A stretch of DNA of 60,453 nucleotides from a bacterium (GTDB taxonomy: Bacteria; Patescibacteriota; Saccharimonadia; Saccharimonadales; Saccharimonadaceae): contig JAUIII010000003.1 in NCBI GenBank assembly GCA_030431855.1, positions 1-60,453 on the forward strand. The letters run 5' to 3'. Made by a program: the position numbers and the translations under genes. This document shows positions 32,748-41,357 of this stretch, in pieces. Within the stretch, counting starts at the first letter, position 1. The number at the start of each line of letters is the position of its first letter. The notes beneath the pieces were generated by a model. The model did no database searches, was not told the DNA's origin, and saw nothing but the letters and a program-made list of their open reading frames with translations.

Positions 32748-33748
32748 TGGCAGGAATATTAGGCACCGGTATTCAAGATGGACTACTCTTGAAACCTATT
32801 CATTACCCGTGGGCAATGGAACTATACGACCAAGCGGTCGCGAACACATGGTTCCCGAACGAGATTCAACTAGGCCAAGACCTAGCTGACTGGAAAAACA
32901 TGACCGACGAGGAGCGACACGCAGTTGAGTTCCTGATGGCATACTTTAACCCAAATGAGCTATTGGTAAACAAGGCGCTCGCCTTTGGTGTATACCCGTA
33001 CGTCAACGCCGCGGAATGTCACTTGTACCTAGCCAAGCAAATGTGGGAAGAAGCCAACCACTGTATGGCATTTGAATACGTGCTAGAAACCTTCCCGATC
33101 GACCGTGATAAAGCCTACGCAGCACACGTAGACGAGCCAACAATGGCGCGAAAAGAAGCGTTCGAGACCGAAGCCATCAAGCGAATGACCGAAAAGCACC
33201 TGGATATTACTACCACAGAAGGCAAAAAAGATTTCATTCGCAACCTCGTGGCCTACAACATTATTCTAGAAGGCATTTGGTTCTACAGTGGCTTCATGGT
33301 GGCGCTTTCATTCCGTCAGCGCAACTTGCTACGCAACTTCGCGAGCCTGATCGACTGGGTAGTACGCGACGAAAGCTTGCACCTAAAGTTCGGTATCAAT
33401 TTGATTCTGACGACCCTTGAAGAAAACGAAGATCTGCAAACCGAAGAGTTTGCCAACGAGATCAAGCAAACCATTCTAGAAGCAGTAGAAATGGAAGAAG
33501 AATACAACAAGGCTATGCTGCCAAAAGGTATTCTGGGCTTGAACGCCGACTATGTAAACCAATATGTGAAATACCTGACCGACCGTCGCCTGGAAGAGCT
33601 TGGCTTTGGCGCGCACTACAAAGTGAGCAACCCAGCCAAATGGATGGCAGCAGCCAACGACACCTATGAGTTAGTAAACTTCTTTGAAGCCACCAACACG
33701 AGTTACGAAGTAAACGCCACAAAGGGCTCGGATAAAAAAGAGAAGTAG
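32747..33748 (+). CDS. nrdB: ribonucleotide reductase small subunit lacking the radical Tyr (class Ic-like)
   Basis: The 333-aa ferritin-like protein has all metal ligands: E71 (NPNELLVN), E102 and H105 (EEANH), E175 (LEGIWFY), E209 and H212 (DESLH). At H+4, where E. coli NrdB has radical Tyr122, it has Phe109 (HCMAF). This matches Chlamydia trachomatis NrdB (EEAVHTHTF), which uses a Mn(IV)/Fe(III) cofactor instead of a tyrosyl radical, and the first ligand is Glu as in that class. A Mn-only (class Id) cofactor is the alternative. GAGGAGG precedes ATG 32747. A Mn/Fe transporter gene follows downstream. Confidence 0.95.
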   Translation: MAGILGTGIQDGLLLKPIHYPWAMELYDQAVANTWFPNEIQLGQDLADWKNMTDEERHAVEFLMAYFNPNELLVNKALAFGVYPYVNAAECHLYLAKQMWEEANHCMAFEYVLETFPIDRDKAYAAHVDEPTMARKEAFETEAIKRMTEKHLDITTTEGKKDFIRNLVAYNIILEGIWFYSGFMVALSFRQRNLLRNFASLIDWVVRDESLHLKFGINLILTTLEENEDLQTEEFANEIKQTILEAVEMEEEYNKAMLPKGILGLNADYVNQYVKYLTDRRLEELGFGAHYKVSNPAKWMAAANDTYELVNFFEATNTSYEVNATKGSDKKEK

Positions 33749-33796
33749 CCACCATTTACGGCGGAACGTACCTTTTATAACAAACAGCTACAAAAA

Positions 33797-33829
33797 CGAG
33801 CGCGGGCGGGCAACCACACTCCGCGCTCG
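33797..33829 (+). terminator. terminator-like hairpin after nrdB
   Basis: CGAGCGCGG and CCGCGCTCG form a 9-bp stem around 15 nt, followed by CTTTGTC (short T-run). Confidence 0.6.
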
Positions 33830-33860
33830 CTTTGTCGCCACTAAAAACAGGAGTAACCAC

Positions 33861-33962
33861 ATGACAACCAAGCAAAAAATCAACGTATCAATGTTTACCA
33901 CCGTGTTGGTACTTGCCTACGCCATGATGTTTGTCGTAGAAGCAGGCAGGCTAGGCGCATAG
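33861..33962 (+). CDS. 33-aa single-pass membrane peptide
   Basis: MTTKQKINVS followed by a hydrophobic helix (MFTTVLVLAYAMMFVVEAG) and RLGA. AGGAG lies 7-8 nt before ATG 33861, and its stop is 3 nt before the CYTH gene, so it heads that operon. Basic N-terminus then hydrophobic helix suggests insertion with the N-terminus inside. Function is unknown. Confidence 0.55.
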   Translation: MTTKQKINVSMFTTVLVLAYAMMFVVEAGRLGA

Positions 33963-33965
33963 CGT

Positions 33966-34568
33966 ATGCAGGCAGAGATTGAAGCTAAGTTCTTAAATGT
34001 TGATATAGACGCCGTACGCGCTGCACTAGAAAAGGCAGGTGGTACGCTAGAGCAACCAATGCGTCTAATGAAGCGTGCACTCATCGAGCAAGATCATCAC
34101 TATGAAAACCATTCGTTTATCCGTATTCGCGATGAAGGCGATAAAGTAACGCTGACCTACAAAAAGCGTGGCCACCGCGATGCAAACCGTATCGACAATA
34201 CCGCTGAAATAGAGGTAGAAGTAAGTGATTTTGATACAACGATAGAGCTATTCAAAGAGGCTGGCTGGGAATATAAAACATTCCAAGAATCAAAGCGTGA
34301 AACGTGGCATGTTGGCGACGTAGAGGTGGTAATAGATGAGTGGCCATGGATTGAGCCTATGATTGAGATAGAGGCAGACAGCGAGGAAAAAGTTCGCAGC
34401 ACGGCTGAAACACTTGGTTTTGATTGGGCTGATGCGATGTTTAGTCATATCGATGCAGCGTACCAAACAAAATACGATTTCGCCCCCGGGTTTCGTGGCG
34501 TGATAGATGTAAAAGAGGTGCGGTTTGGCAACCCACTTCCAGACGGATTTCTGCCAAAAGGTACGTAG
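33966..34568 (+). CDS. CYTH-domain protein (class IV adenylate cyclase/thiamine-triphosphatase-like)
   Basis: The 200-aa protein starts MQAEIEAKFL, containing the E-x-E-x-K signature of CYTH tunnel-fold phosphohydrolases and cyclases. Alternating charged strands (FIRIRDEGDKVTLTYKKRG, EIEVEVSDFD, DVEVVIDEWPWIEPMIEIEAD) fit the eight-stranded tunnel. Members act on triphosphates (tripolyphosphate, thiamine triphosphate or ATP) with divalent metal; the precise substrate is not deducible. It begins 3 nt after the membrane peptide and ends 2 nt before mntH, so the three are one operon. Confidence 0.88.
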   Translation: MQAEIEAKFLNVDIDAVRAALEKAGGTLEQPMRLMKRALIEQDHHYENHSFIRIRDEGDKVTLTYKKRGHRDANRIDNTAEIEVEVSDFDTTIELFKEAGWEYKTFQESKRETWHVGDVEVVIDEWPWIEPMIEIEADSEEKVRSTAETLGFDWADAMFSHIDAAYQTKYDFAPGFRGVIDVKEVRFGNPLPDGFLPKGT

Positions 34569-34570
34569 AA

Positions 34571-35782
34571 ATGGTTCAAAAGGCGCGAAAAGTTGTTGTT
34601 TTACTGGGGCCGGCGTTTATCGCCGCGGTAGCCTATGTAGACCCAGGCAACTTTGCCGCCAACTTTTCGGCGGGTGCCGAATACGGGTACACACTGTTGT
34701 GGGTGCTGGTATTCGCCAACCTGATGGCTAGTTTAGTGCAATACCTCAGCGCCAAAGTGGGGCTAGTAACGGGCAAAAGCTTGCCTGAAGTAATAGCAGA
34801 AAAACTCGGCACTAGAAGCCGCGTTGCCTACTGGTTTCAAGCAGAGCTGGTGGCCATTGCCACCGATATTGCCGAGGTAGTGGGTGGTGCGCTGGCATTA
34901 AAAATTTTGTTCAATGTACCGCTGCTACTAGGTGCGGCCATTACCGGGCTGGTTAGCATGGCACTACTATTTATTTACAGCAACAGAGGTCAAAAAATCT
35001 TCGAACGCGTGATCGTAGGGCTGCTGCTGATTATTCCACTAGGCTTTATTGTAGGGCTATTTATGCAGCCACCAAATGGTGGCGATATGCTGGCTGGCCT
35101 GGTGCCACATATTGGCAGCACGGACATGCTACTCATCGCTACCGCCATGCTGGGCGCAACGGTTATGCCGCACGTGGTGTATTTGCACTCGGCCTTGGCG
35201 CGCGATAGGCATGGCCGCAAGGGTGGTGCCGAGCTAAAACATCTACTAAAATCTACCAAGATTGATGTAGGCGCTGCCATGGTGATAGCTGGTGGGGTAA
35301 ATATTTCTATGCTGCTACTGGCTGCCAGTGCGCTACGCGGGCTAGAAGGTACCGACACACTAGAAGGCATCTACAACGCACTAAACAATGAACTCAGCGT
35401 GCTGGTGGGCAGTCTGTTTGGCCTTAGCTTGCTGATTTCTGGCTTTGCCTCTACCGCTGTGGGCGGGCACGCCGGCGCGGTTATTATGGATGGCATGCTG
35501 AAGCGCAAAATTGCGCTGCACTGGCGCCGATTAATAACGATTATTCCCGCTATTGTTATTGTAGCGTTCGGTATAGATCCCACCTTCGCCCTTATTGTTT
35601 CGCAGGTAATACTTAGCTTCGGCATACCGTTCGCGCTAGTTCCATTGCTAGTGGCTACATCTAGCAGCAACATCATGGGCTCGTACAAAAACCACCCAGC
35701 ACTCACATGGCTGCTAGGTGTTATTACGGCAGTCATTGTGGCTATCAATATCGCGCTGATTTGGCTGACGTTTGTAGGGTAG
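34571..35782 (+). CDS. mntH: Nramp-family Mn2+/Fe2+ transporter
   Basis: The 403-aa polytopic protein has the Nramp metal-binding motifs DPGNF in the first TM helix (AAVAYVDPGNFAANF) and the Met-Pro-His of TM6 (GATVMPHVVYLHS). About 11 hydrophobic helices are visible. It imports Mn2+ (and possibly Fe2+) with protons. Its place directly downstream of a reductase whose NrdB appears to need Mn gives a functional rationale. It is co-transcribed with the CYTH gene (2-nt gap). Confidence 0.93.
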   Translation: MVQKARKVVVLLGPAFIAAVAYVDPGNFAANFSAGAEYGYTLLWVLVFANLMASLVQYLSAKVGLVTGKSLPEVIAEKLGTRSRVAYWFQAELVAIATDIAEVVGGALALKILFNVPLLLGAAITGLVSMALLFIYSNRGQKIFERVIVGLLLIIPLGFIVGLFMQPPNGGDMLAGLVPHIGSTDMLLIATAMLGATVMPHVVYLHSALARDRHGRKGGAELKHLLKSTKIDVGAAMVIAGGVNISMLLLAASALRGLEGTDTLEGIYNALNNELSVLVGSLFGLSLLISGFASTAVGGHAGAVIMDGMLKRKIALHWRRLITIIPAIVIVAFGIDPTFALIVSQVILSFGIPFALVPLLVATSSSNIMGSYKNHPALTWLLGVITAVIVAINIALIWLTFVG

Positions 35783-35785
35783 ATA

Positions 35786-35816
35786 TTGACTTTTACACTA
35801 AAATTTGGCATAGTAT
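35786..35816 (+). promoter_or_regulatory. promoter of GC-rich orphan 2
   Basis: TTGACT (35786-35791), with TAGTAT (35811-35816) at a 19-bp spacing or CATAGT (35809-35814) at 17 bp. It starts 3 nt after the mntH stop. Confidence 0.6.
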
Positions 35817-35860
35817 TTCCTAAGCTCACACGCACCTACCAGAGACGAGGAGACGACGAC

Positions 35861-36367
35861 ATGAGCATGTTGTCTGATTTGCGCGCCGCCATCGAGGCGC
35901 ACGACCAGCTGCGGCTGGTGACCGAGAACGAGTATTGGGGTAGGAAGAACTACTACCACACCGTCGAGCTGTTCGTGGCTCCGAGCCCCGGTACCTACGG
36001 CAGGGATCGCCTGAACCTACTGATGGACGGCCTGGCTGTGCCGCGGCCCATCGAGTCTGGGCGGTTCATGCGTTACCACAACCGCCAGATGGGGTGGGGC
36101 TGGATGGAGTTCGCCGAGCCCGTGGCCGAGGTCGTGACGGTGGGGACCAAGACCTACACGGCGCTTGACCCCGATGTCCGACTGCCGGACGGCGCACCGA
36201 GTGGCGCCTCCGTCGACATCTCAACCACCGACAAGCTCTGGCGGCGCATCATGCTCATCGTCTACCCCAGCAGCAAGTACGCAAGGGACGGCAGCAAGGG
36301 GAAGAACAAGTTCATCAGTGATGGTCCGATGGTACGGACCGACGGGCTGACCCTCGTGAGGGGATGA
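35861..36367 (+). CDS. GC-rich orphan gene 2: soluble protein (unknown)
   Basis: I do not recognise this 168-aa protein. It has no signal or membrane segment, and is rich in Trp, Tyr and Arg (RFMRYHNRQMGWGWMEF, KLWRRIMLIVYPSS). Third positions are strongly G/C-biased compared with mntH before it and the esterase after it. ATG 35861 follows a GAGGAG Shine-Dalgarno; the leader (AGCTCACA...GACGAGGAGACG) resembles that of orphan 1 (GAGCTCACGAGGAGACG). It has its own promoter and GC-rich terminator. Horizontal acquisition is inferred from composition. Confidence 0.65.
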   Translation: MSMLSDLRAAIEAHDQLRLVTENEYWGRKNYYHTVELFVAPSPGTYGRDRLNLLMDGLAVPRPIESGRFMRYHNRQMGWGWMEFAEPVAEVVTVGTKTYTALDPDVRLPDGAPSGASVDISTTDKLWRRIMLIVYPSSKYARDGSKGKNKFISDGPMVRTDGLTLVRG

Positions 36368-36405
36368 ACTGAAGGTGCGTGTGAAGTTCGAGCCGCTTCG
36401 GTGCG

Positions 36406-36437
36406 TGACGAGAGTCGTTCGCCCGGGCGGCTCTTGT
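36406..36437 (+). terminator. GC-rich hairpin terminator of orphan 2 without a U-tract
   Basis: GACGAGAG (36406-36413) pairs with CTCTTGTC (36430-36437, one G-U) and CGCCC pairs with GGGCG inside. The absence of a T-run resembles hairpins of high-GC bacteria. GAGCCGC (36389-36395) can also pair with GCGGCTC (36426-36432). Confidence 0.65.
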
Positions 36438-36510
36438 CATGCCCAGAATAAATTCATTGTAGTCTCAGAAAAAGATTGCTACTATTAAAATAGTTTTAGC
36501 AAAGGAACAC

Positions 36511-39405
36511 ATGCGAGGAAAGTGGGCGACGCGACAACTGTGGGGTATGTTCGGCATTTTGGCCGTCAGTTTCTGTAGCGTTGCGTTCGCTCATACTTCA
36601 TTTGCCACCTCTCCGGATTGGTTCAGCGGTACCCCGTCAGTAGAACTTTTCGATGACACCAGAACGCCATCAACGGTGCCGACTAATGTAACAGCAGGTG
36701 ATTGTACCTGGCAGGAAGTACGTTATAAGTACGCTCAGCCGCCATTTTATCGGTCGGTTCGTGCATGTGTGCATCAGGCAAACTCGTTTCAGCTAGCGCA
36801 CATGACTGATTGTGTTCCAGATTGGTATGGGAACTGTTCCACTATCCATTGGACGGCTATTCGATTTGGGTCAGACAATTACTTTTACCGTGCAAATATT
36901 GGCACAGGGTCTGGGCCGTATTGCTGGCGTACGCAGGCCGCAAGTAATGATGTTGTGTATGCGTGTAATGGTCGAATGAGCATAATTTATGATTTACCAA
37001 TGAAAGTGGTCCGTCATACAGACATTAATGGTGCCTACTATGATGCAAAACCAGGTGCTGTGGTAGATCTTGCAGATGAAAATGGCTCGGTGGTTTCTGT
37101 CGGAGCCACTGTTGCATCCAAAGATAAGAAATGGCTAGTATTTGAAGCGCGAAACTACGGCTTGGTACGCATGAATATGGAGGACAAATCGCTCCATTTG
37201 TTTACCAAAGATGTTCGCCCGTATGGGTATGGTAGCGACCCTACGTATGAGTTTAGTATCACCAATGACGGCAAGTACGTGGCAGTGGGGGGCAACAATG
37301 CAGGCGCCAGCATTTATAGTATTTCTGGCGCATGTGGCGAAGCATCTGCCAACTTCAAATCTACTTGGCGACAAAAGGTAGCCGGCTTTCAGGAATGCCC
37401 AAAACAAGATTTGGTATGGCCGGTTATGAATGTGAACGGTGGCACGGCTGCTGGTTTTCGCTACTTTAAACTCCCGAGTTTTAACTACGACGACGGTGTG
37501 CTGGAAGGCTACTATGTACCATACCGCACAGTGAATGGCGGCAAGGTGAGCTGGGTGAGGTTTACAGCGACTAGGTATGTTTCGAGCACGCAACCAATAG
37601 AGTACCTGGCGCTTGGCGACTCATTTAGTAGCGGTGAAGGCGATACAGAGAAGTTTGAGAATAATGAAAAGTTCTACAGAGACCTTACTGACATAAAGGG
37701 CAACGACGAGTTAGGCATTCCACAGGAGATGTGCCATCTCAGCCTACGCTCATATCCGTATATTTTGGCTGAGAATATGGGCTTAGGTGCGCCAGGTATC
37801 GCTGGGCAAACCGATTGGCAGAGTGTGGCGTGTTCTGGAGCGGTAGCAGCAGATGACTACAGGTTGAGTGAAGTTTATAACGGCCAGAATGCACGACTCA
37901 AAGATTATATAGGTGCTACCGAATTGAGGGAGGATGCATTGATTAATTATGTTCCAGGTAGAGTCGAGCAGTATAATTTTGTTCAACGCGATCAACCGAA
38001 AACGCTTACTATCACAGCAGGCGGCAACGATGTAGGATTTGGTGAAATAATCAAAAAGTGTGCACTTCCAGGAACGTGTGATTACGCCGAGGGTAAAGTA
38101 AAGACCGCAGCGCTAGCGCATACTATACAAGACCAGCGCCAGAAACTCGCAAACCTTTACTCGAATATCCATGACTTGTCGCCTAACACAAAGATATATG
38201 TCGTTGGTTATCCACAGTTTATATCTGAAGACTACAACTGTAGAGCGAACGTGCAGTTAAATGAGGATGAGCGCAGCTTTACGCGCCAGGCAGTTACATT
38301 TATGAATGAAATTATTGCAGCGGCTGCAAATGATGCTGGAGTGCATTACATAGATCTAGAGGATGTTCTAGGGACAAATGCACTGTGTGGCAATGAAGAA
38401 AGCTATGTGAGCGGGATAAACAGAGATTGTCTTTGGGTGTTTGGCATCGGGTCTGGTGACGATTGCCAGGAATCTTTTCACCCAAACCACCTAGGACACC
38501 AGGCAATGGCAAATCGCATCAATGCTGATATTGGGGACCTTCGGTCATTTGAGTATTGTCCAGACGGCAAAACAACATGTCCTTCGGATGGAGCTACTAT
38601 AGAAATTCCGCCACTACTTCAGTCCGCGCTAGATACAACAACGTTCGCGCAAGATAACGATACTAAGTATAGCCATAAAACCATAGCGTCAGAAAATTAT
38701 GCACGTAAAAACCCACACGCTACATTCAATATTCAATTAGATGGTCTACAGCCAAACTCAACAGGAAATGCTGACTTAGCATCTACGCCTACAACTTTAG
38801 GCACGTTTACTGCAGACAGCACTGGCAAGGTAGATGTAACTTTCACTGTGCCCGCCAATATTCCAGCTGGCGACCATACTTTGTCTGTAGATGTGAAGTC
38901 ATTTTCTGGAGAGCCACTTCACTTGTGGCAAATCGTTACTATATACGGTGCCGATGGAGATTTGGATGAAGATGGCATTGTGGATAGCGAAGACACCTGC
39001 ATGTTTGTTACACCAGCGAATGCGGATTTCGACGGTGATGGCGTAGATGATGGCTGTGACTTATACATAGGGCCAGAGGTAGACAAAAAAACAACCAGCA
39101 CGGCGAAACCCGGCCCATTCTTAGCTAGAAATACATATACAAACCATGCAGATTCCTCCGATAACTTAGAGCGACAGACTTTATTTACAGAGGATGACAC
39201 GGATCAGAACTTGGCAGACTCTGGCGTCAGTGGGAAGAACAAGAGTATTGATGAAGGCGAAGTCAAAGGAACGTCTACTAGCGTTACTCAGTCTGCAAAG
39301 AACGAAAAGACAGATTGGTGGTGGGCGACAATACCAATACTGCTCATGCTTTTTGTTACTATGCTGTTACTCGTATATACTAAACGCAGAAGGAAGACCA
39401 TATGA
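36511..39405 (+). CDS. large surface-anchored SGNH/GDSL esterase
   Basis: The 964-aa protein has a signal peptide (to about residue 32), a ~330-residue beta-rich Cys-containing domain (propeller-like by its repeats such as DNGKYVAVGG-type turns), then an SGNH hydrolase: LALGDSFSSGEGD (catalytic Ser), TAGGNDVGFGE and FHPNHLGHQAMA (catalytic Asp/His). An Ig-like stretch follows, then calcium-binding acidic repeats (DGDLDEDGIVDSEDTC, DFDGDGVDDGCD), a linker, one TM helix (TIPILLMLFVTMLLLVY) and a KRRRK cytosolic tail. It would cut ester bonds in an extracellular lipid or glycan, possibly of a host cell. AAGGA precedes ATG 36511. The next gene overlaps by 4 bp. Confidence 0.9.
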   Translation: MRGKWATRQLWGMFGILAVSFCSVAFAHTSFATSPDWFSGTPSVELFDDTRTPSTVPTNVTAGDCTWQEVRYKYAQPPFYRSVRACVHQANSFQLAHMTDCVPDWYGNCSTIHWTAIRFGSDNYFYRANIGTGSGPYCWRTQAASNDVVYACNGRMSIIYDLPMKVVRHTDINGAYYDAKPGAVVDLADENGSVVSVGATVASKDKKWLVFEARNYGLVRMNMEDKSLHLFTKDVRPYGYGSDPTYEFSITNDGKYVAVGGNNAGASIYSISGACGEASANFKSTWRQKVAGFQECPKQDLVWPVMNVNGGTAAGFRYFKLPSFNYDDGVLEGYYVPYRTVNGGKVSWVRFTATRYVSSTQPIEYLALGDSFSSGEGDTEKFENNEKFYRDLTDIKGNDELGIPQEMCHLSLRSYPYILAENMGLGAPGIAGQTDWQSVACSGAVAADDYRLSEVYNGQNARLKDYIGATELREDALINYVPGRVEQYNFVQRDQPKTLTITAGGNDVGFGEIIKKCALPGTCDYAEGKVKTAALAHTIQDQRQKLANLYSNIHDLSPNTKIYVVGYPQFISEDYNCRANVQLNEDERSFTRQAVTFMNEIIAAAANDAGVHYIDLEDVLGTNALCGNEESYVSGINRDCLWVFGIGSGDDCQESFHPNHLGHQAMANRINADIGDLRSFEYCPDGKTTCPSDGATIEIPPLLQSALDTTTFAQDNDTKYSHKTIASENYARKNPHATFNIQLDGLQPNSTGNADLASTPTTLGTFTADSTGKVDVTFTVPANIPAGDHTLSVDVKSFSGEPLHLWQIVTIYGADGDLDEDGIVDSEDTCMFVTPANADFDGDGVDDGCDLYIGPEVDKKTTSTAKPGPFLARNTYTNHADSSDNLERQTLFTEDDTDQNLADSGVSGKNKSIDEGEVKGTSTSVTQSAKNEKTDWWWATIPILLMLFVTMLLLVYTKRRRKTI

Positions 39406-39992
39406 AAAACAGTGCGAAGAGGACTGACACAAAGAACAGAAAAATCTCGATTATAATCATCACCATACTTCTTATACTTGGGCTGTATTTAGCAATTTCC
39501 GCATTTATGCAAAAACAAGAGAATAGTAAACTTGCAGACGATATTACTGCAACACACACCGAGCTGGCAGACATCACACAACAGTTATCTAGCGAAAGTG
39601 GACTCAAGTGGCGTGATGCAAGCGAATGTTATCGACTAAAGCCACGACTGTTCGGAGACAAATACACTAATGTATGTGACGTAATTTATTCTGTGAATAG
39701 CCAAAAAATATCACAAGCGAAACTTATAAAAATAATAAACGGAACGGTTATAAAAGGAGAATCGGTAAGTTTCGGTAATGGTGTTAAGATTAACAATACC
39801 CAATCGTATAGTGCAGGGTTCATGCCTGGAGAGAAATTACACGAATCCCGGCCCTGTGTACTAACATATAACTACTTAAAAACAGCACTAGAACTAAGTG
39901 CGGAAATGAGCTGTTACTACAAAGTTGATGAAGGCACTTATAAATATTTAGGCCAACAAGATATACTTCCAAATGGCGAAGATCGATTCTAA
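39402..39992 (+). CDS. single-pass membrane protein, paralogue A (unknown)
   Basis: The 196-aa protein has a basic N-terminus, one TM helix (ISIIIITILLILGLYLAISAF), a short coiled segment (MQKQENSKLADDITATHTEL) and an extracytoplasmic domain with four Cys (SECYRL, NVCDV, RPCVL, MSCYY) that likely form two disulphides. ATG 39402 overlaps the esterase stop (ATGA), so it is co-expressed with it and may be a partner. A paralogue follows at 40051. No family recognised. Confidence 0.7.
   Translation: MKNSAKRTDTKNRKISIIIITILLILGLYLAISAFMQKQENSKLADDITATHTELADITQQLSSESGLKWRDASECYRLKPRLFGDKYTNVCDVIYSVNSQKISQAKLIKIINGTVIKGESVSFGNGVKINNTQSYSAGFMPGEKLHESRPCVLTYNYLKTALELSAEMSCYYKVDEGTYKYLGQQDILPNGEDRF
39489..39566 (+). 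repeat. 78-bp exact repeat, copy 1
   Basis: Identical to 40126-40203 with no mismatch, although the flanking coding sequence of the two paralogues has diverged strongly. Confidence 0.95.
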
Positions 39993-40050
39993 AAAAGCTG
40001 AGGGTATATGCTAAAAGCTACAACCTAAGACAGAAAACGACCAAAACACC

Positions 40051-40638
40051 GTGAACAAGACCGAAACAAAGAACAAAAAAATCTCGATCGTAATTATCGC
40101 TGTACTTTCTATACTGGGTCTATACTTAGCAATTTCCGCATTTATGCAAAAACAAGAGAATAGTAAACTTGCAGACGATATTACTGCAACACACACCGAG
40201 CTGACGAGTATCGCACGCATACTATCCAAACAGACCGGTCTCGATTGGAATGACGAAAGTGAATGCTATCGGTTAAAACCCAGATTATTTGGAGATGATT
40301 ATAAGTATGAATGTCTAGTGAAATATGTCAGTGACTCGCAGCCTTACAGCAACGATAAAAGTTTACGCATTATTAACTCTACAACCATTAACAATCAAGC
40401 GGTGAATCTCGGTCTCGGCTCATCAGATTTAGCTAAACATTACACAACCTATTCAGGAATAGTTACACCACTTATAAAATCCGCAAGCAGTGATGCAGTT
40501 TGTCGATTGACGTATATAAAGCCGTACAGAGCCAAAGGTCTTGAAGGTAATGTTTGGTGTAGTTATGAAATGGAGCAGGCCTCGTTTGAGTATCTTTGGA
40601 GTAAAGAGGTTCTTAGATTCGGTGAAGATAGGGCTTAA
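40051..40638 (+). CDS. single-pass membrane protein, paralogue B (unknown)
   Basis: This 195-aa protein has the same architecture as its upstream neighbour: basic start, TM helix, the identical segment ISAFMQKQENSKLADDITA, then an extracytoplasmic domain with four Cys at matching places (SECYRL, YECLV, AVCRL, VWCSY) and the same C-terminal GEDR motif. The domains differ at most other positions. GTG 40051 is the only sensible start and has no Shine-Dalgarno. It arose by tandem duplication followed by divergence, with a recently homogenised 78-bp block. Confidence 0.65.
   Translation: MNKTETKNKKISIVIIAVLSILGLYLAISAFMQKQENSKLADDITATHTELTSIARILSKQTGLDWNDESECYRLKPRLFGDDYKYECLVKYVSDSQPYSNDKSLRIINSTTINNQAVNLGLGSSDLAKHYTTYSGIVTPLIKSASSDAVCRLTYIKPYRAKGLEGNVWCSYEMEQASFEYLWSKEVLRFGEDRA
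40126..40203 (+). repeat. 78-bp exact repeat, copy 2
   Basis: Second copy of the block at 39489-39566. Confidence 0.95.
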
Positions 40639-40702
40639 TTAGCTTCAGAGATACGTGCTGAAAGTCACAACACAAGATGCGTAGGCGTAATAGGAATAGT
40701 AT

Positions 40703-41050
40703 ATGGCACAAAACAATACATCAAACGTTAAGAAAAACCAACTTTCGAAAAGCAAAAAAACATTAGTGTATGTGATTGTGTTTGCTGTCATCGTAATCAT
40801 CTACGATTTAGCAATAGGCGGAAATATTCGCTTCTATTCAAAATGGATTGAATGTGGTCGAAAACCTGTGTCGGTCAGCCTAGGTCTGAAAGTTAGCGGA
40901 CAGGGTGCGAGAAGCTATGAGACACCTGGGACGTTCCCTGATCCCATGCGGCTAAAGCCCGTACTCTTCTGTACAGAAATTGATGCTGAAAAAGCTGGCT
41001 ATTCGGCGAATCCAAATACCTATGAATTCCCGCATTTAAATAAAGAGTAA
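40703..41050 (+). CDS. small single-pass membrane protein (unknown)
   Basis: The 115-aa protein has a basic Asn/Lys-rich start, one TM helix (TLVYVIVFAVIVIIYDLAI) and an extracytoplasmic domain of about 65 residues with two Cys (WIECGRK, LFCTEID). The arrangement is that of the two preceding paralogues in miniature, so it may belong to the same surface cluster, though similarity is limited to layout. No family recognised. Confidence 0.6.
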   Translation: MAQNNTSNVKKNQLSKSKKTLVYVIVFAVIVIIYDLAIGGNIRFYSKWIECGRKPVSVSLGLKVSGQGARSYETPGTFPDPMRLKPVLFCTEIDAEKAGYSANPNTYEFPHLNKE

Positions 41051-41054
41051 ACAC

Positions 41055-41240
41055 ATGCTAAAAGGTACAATACTCACCACCATCGGCTTCATTGGCATCG
41101 CCTGGAGCTTTTTCGCGCCGCTAGGCATGATGGGAGCAAAACCGCGACAGTGGGTAATATACGCGCTGCTAACAGGCACGTTTTTTGTAATGACGGCCGT
41201 AGGGCTAAACATCCGCAGCAAATACTTGAAAAAGAAGTAA
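41055..41240 (+). CDS. 61-aa two-TM membrane protein (unknown)
   Basis: Two hydrophobic helices (TILTTIGFIGIAWSFFAPLGMMG and WVIYALLTGTFFVMTAVGL) and a basic tail RSKYLKKK. It starts 4 nt after the preceding gene and is probably co-transcribed. Function is unknown. Confidence 0.6.
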   Translation: MLKGTILTTIGFIGIAWSFFAPLGMMGAKPRQWVIYALLTGTFFVMTAVGLNIRSKYLKKK

Positions 41241-41265
41241 CCGCTACAAGTACAGTAGTAGCGTA

Positions 41266-41294
41266 TTGAATATTTCACTAAAATATGCTATAAT
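41266..41294 (+). promoter_or_regulatory. promoter of GC-rich orphan 3
   Basis: TTGAAT (41266-41271), 17 bp, TATAAT (41289-41294, with TG upstream as extended -10). It predicts a leader of about 125 nt. Confidence 0.8.
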
Positions 41295-41342
41295 GTACTA
41301 ACTTCGTCGATGAAGGTGTATTTGCCTTTACCCGAAGCACTT

Positions 41343-41355
41343 TGACAAGCAGACA
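41343..41355 (+). repeat. 13-bp inverted repeat flanking orphan 3, left arm
   Basis: TGACAAGCAGACA; its exact reverse complement lies at 41907-41919, beyond the gene. Confidence 0.8.
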
Positions 41356-41357
41356 AC

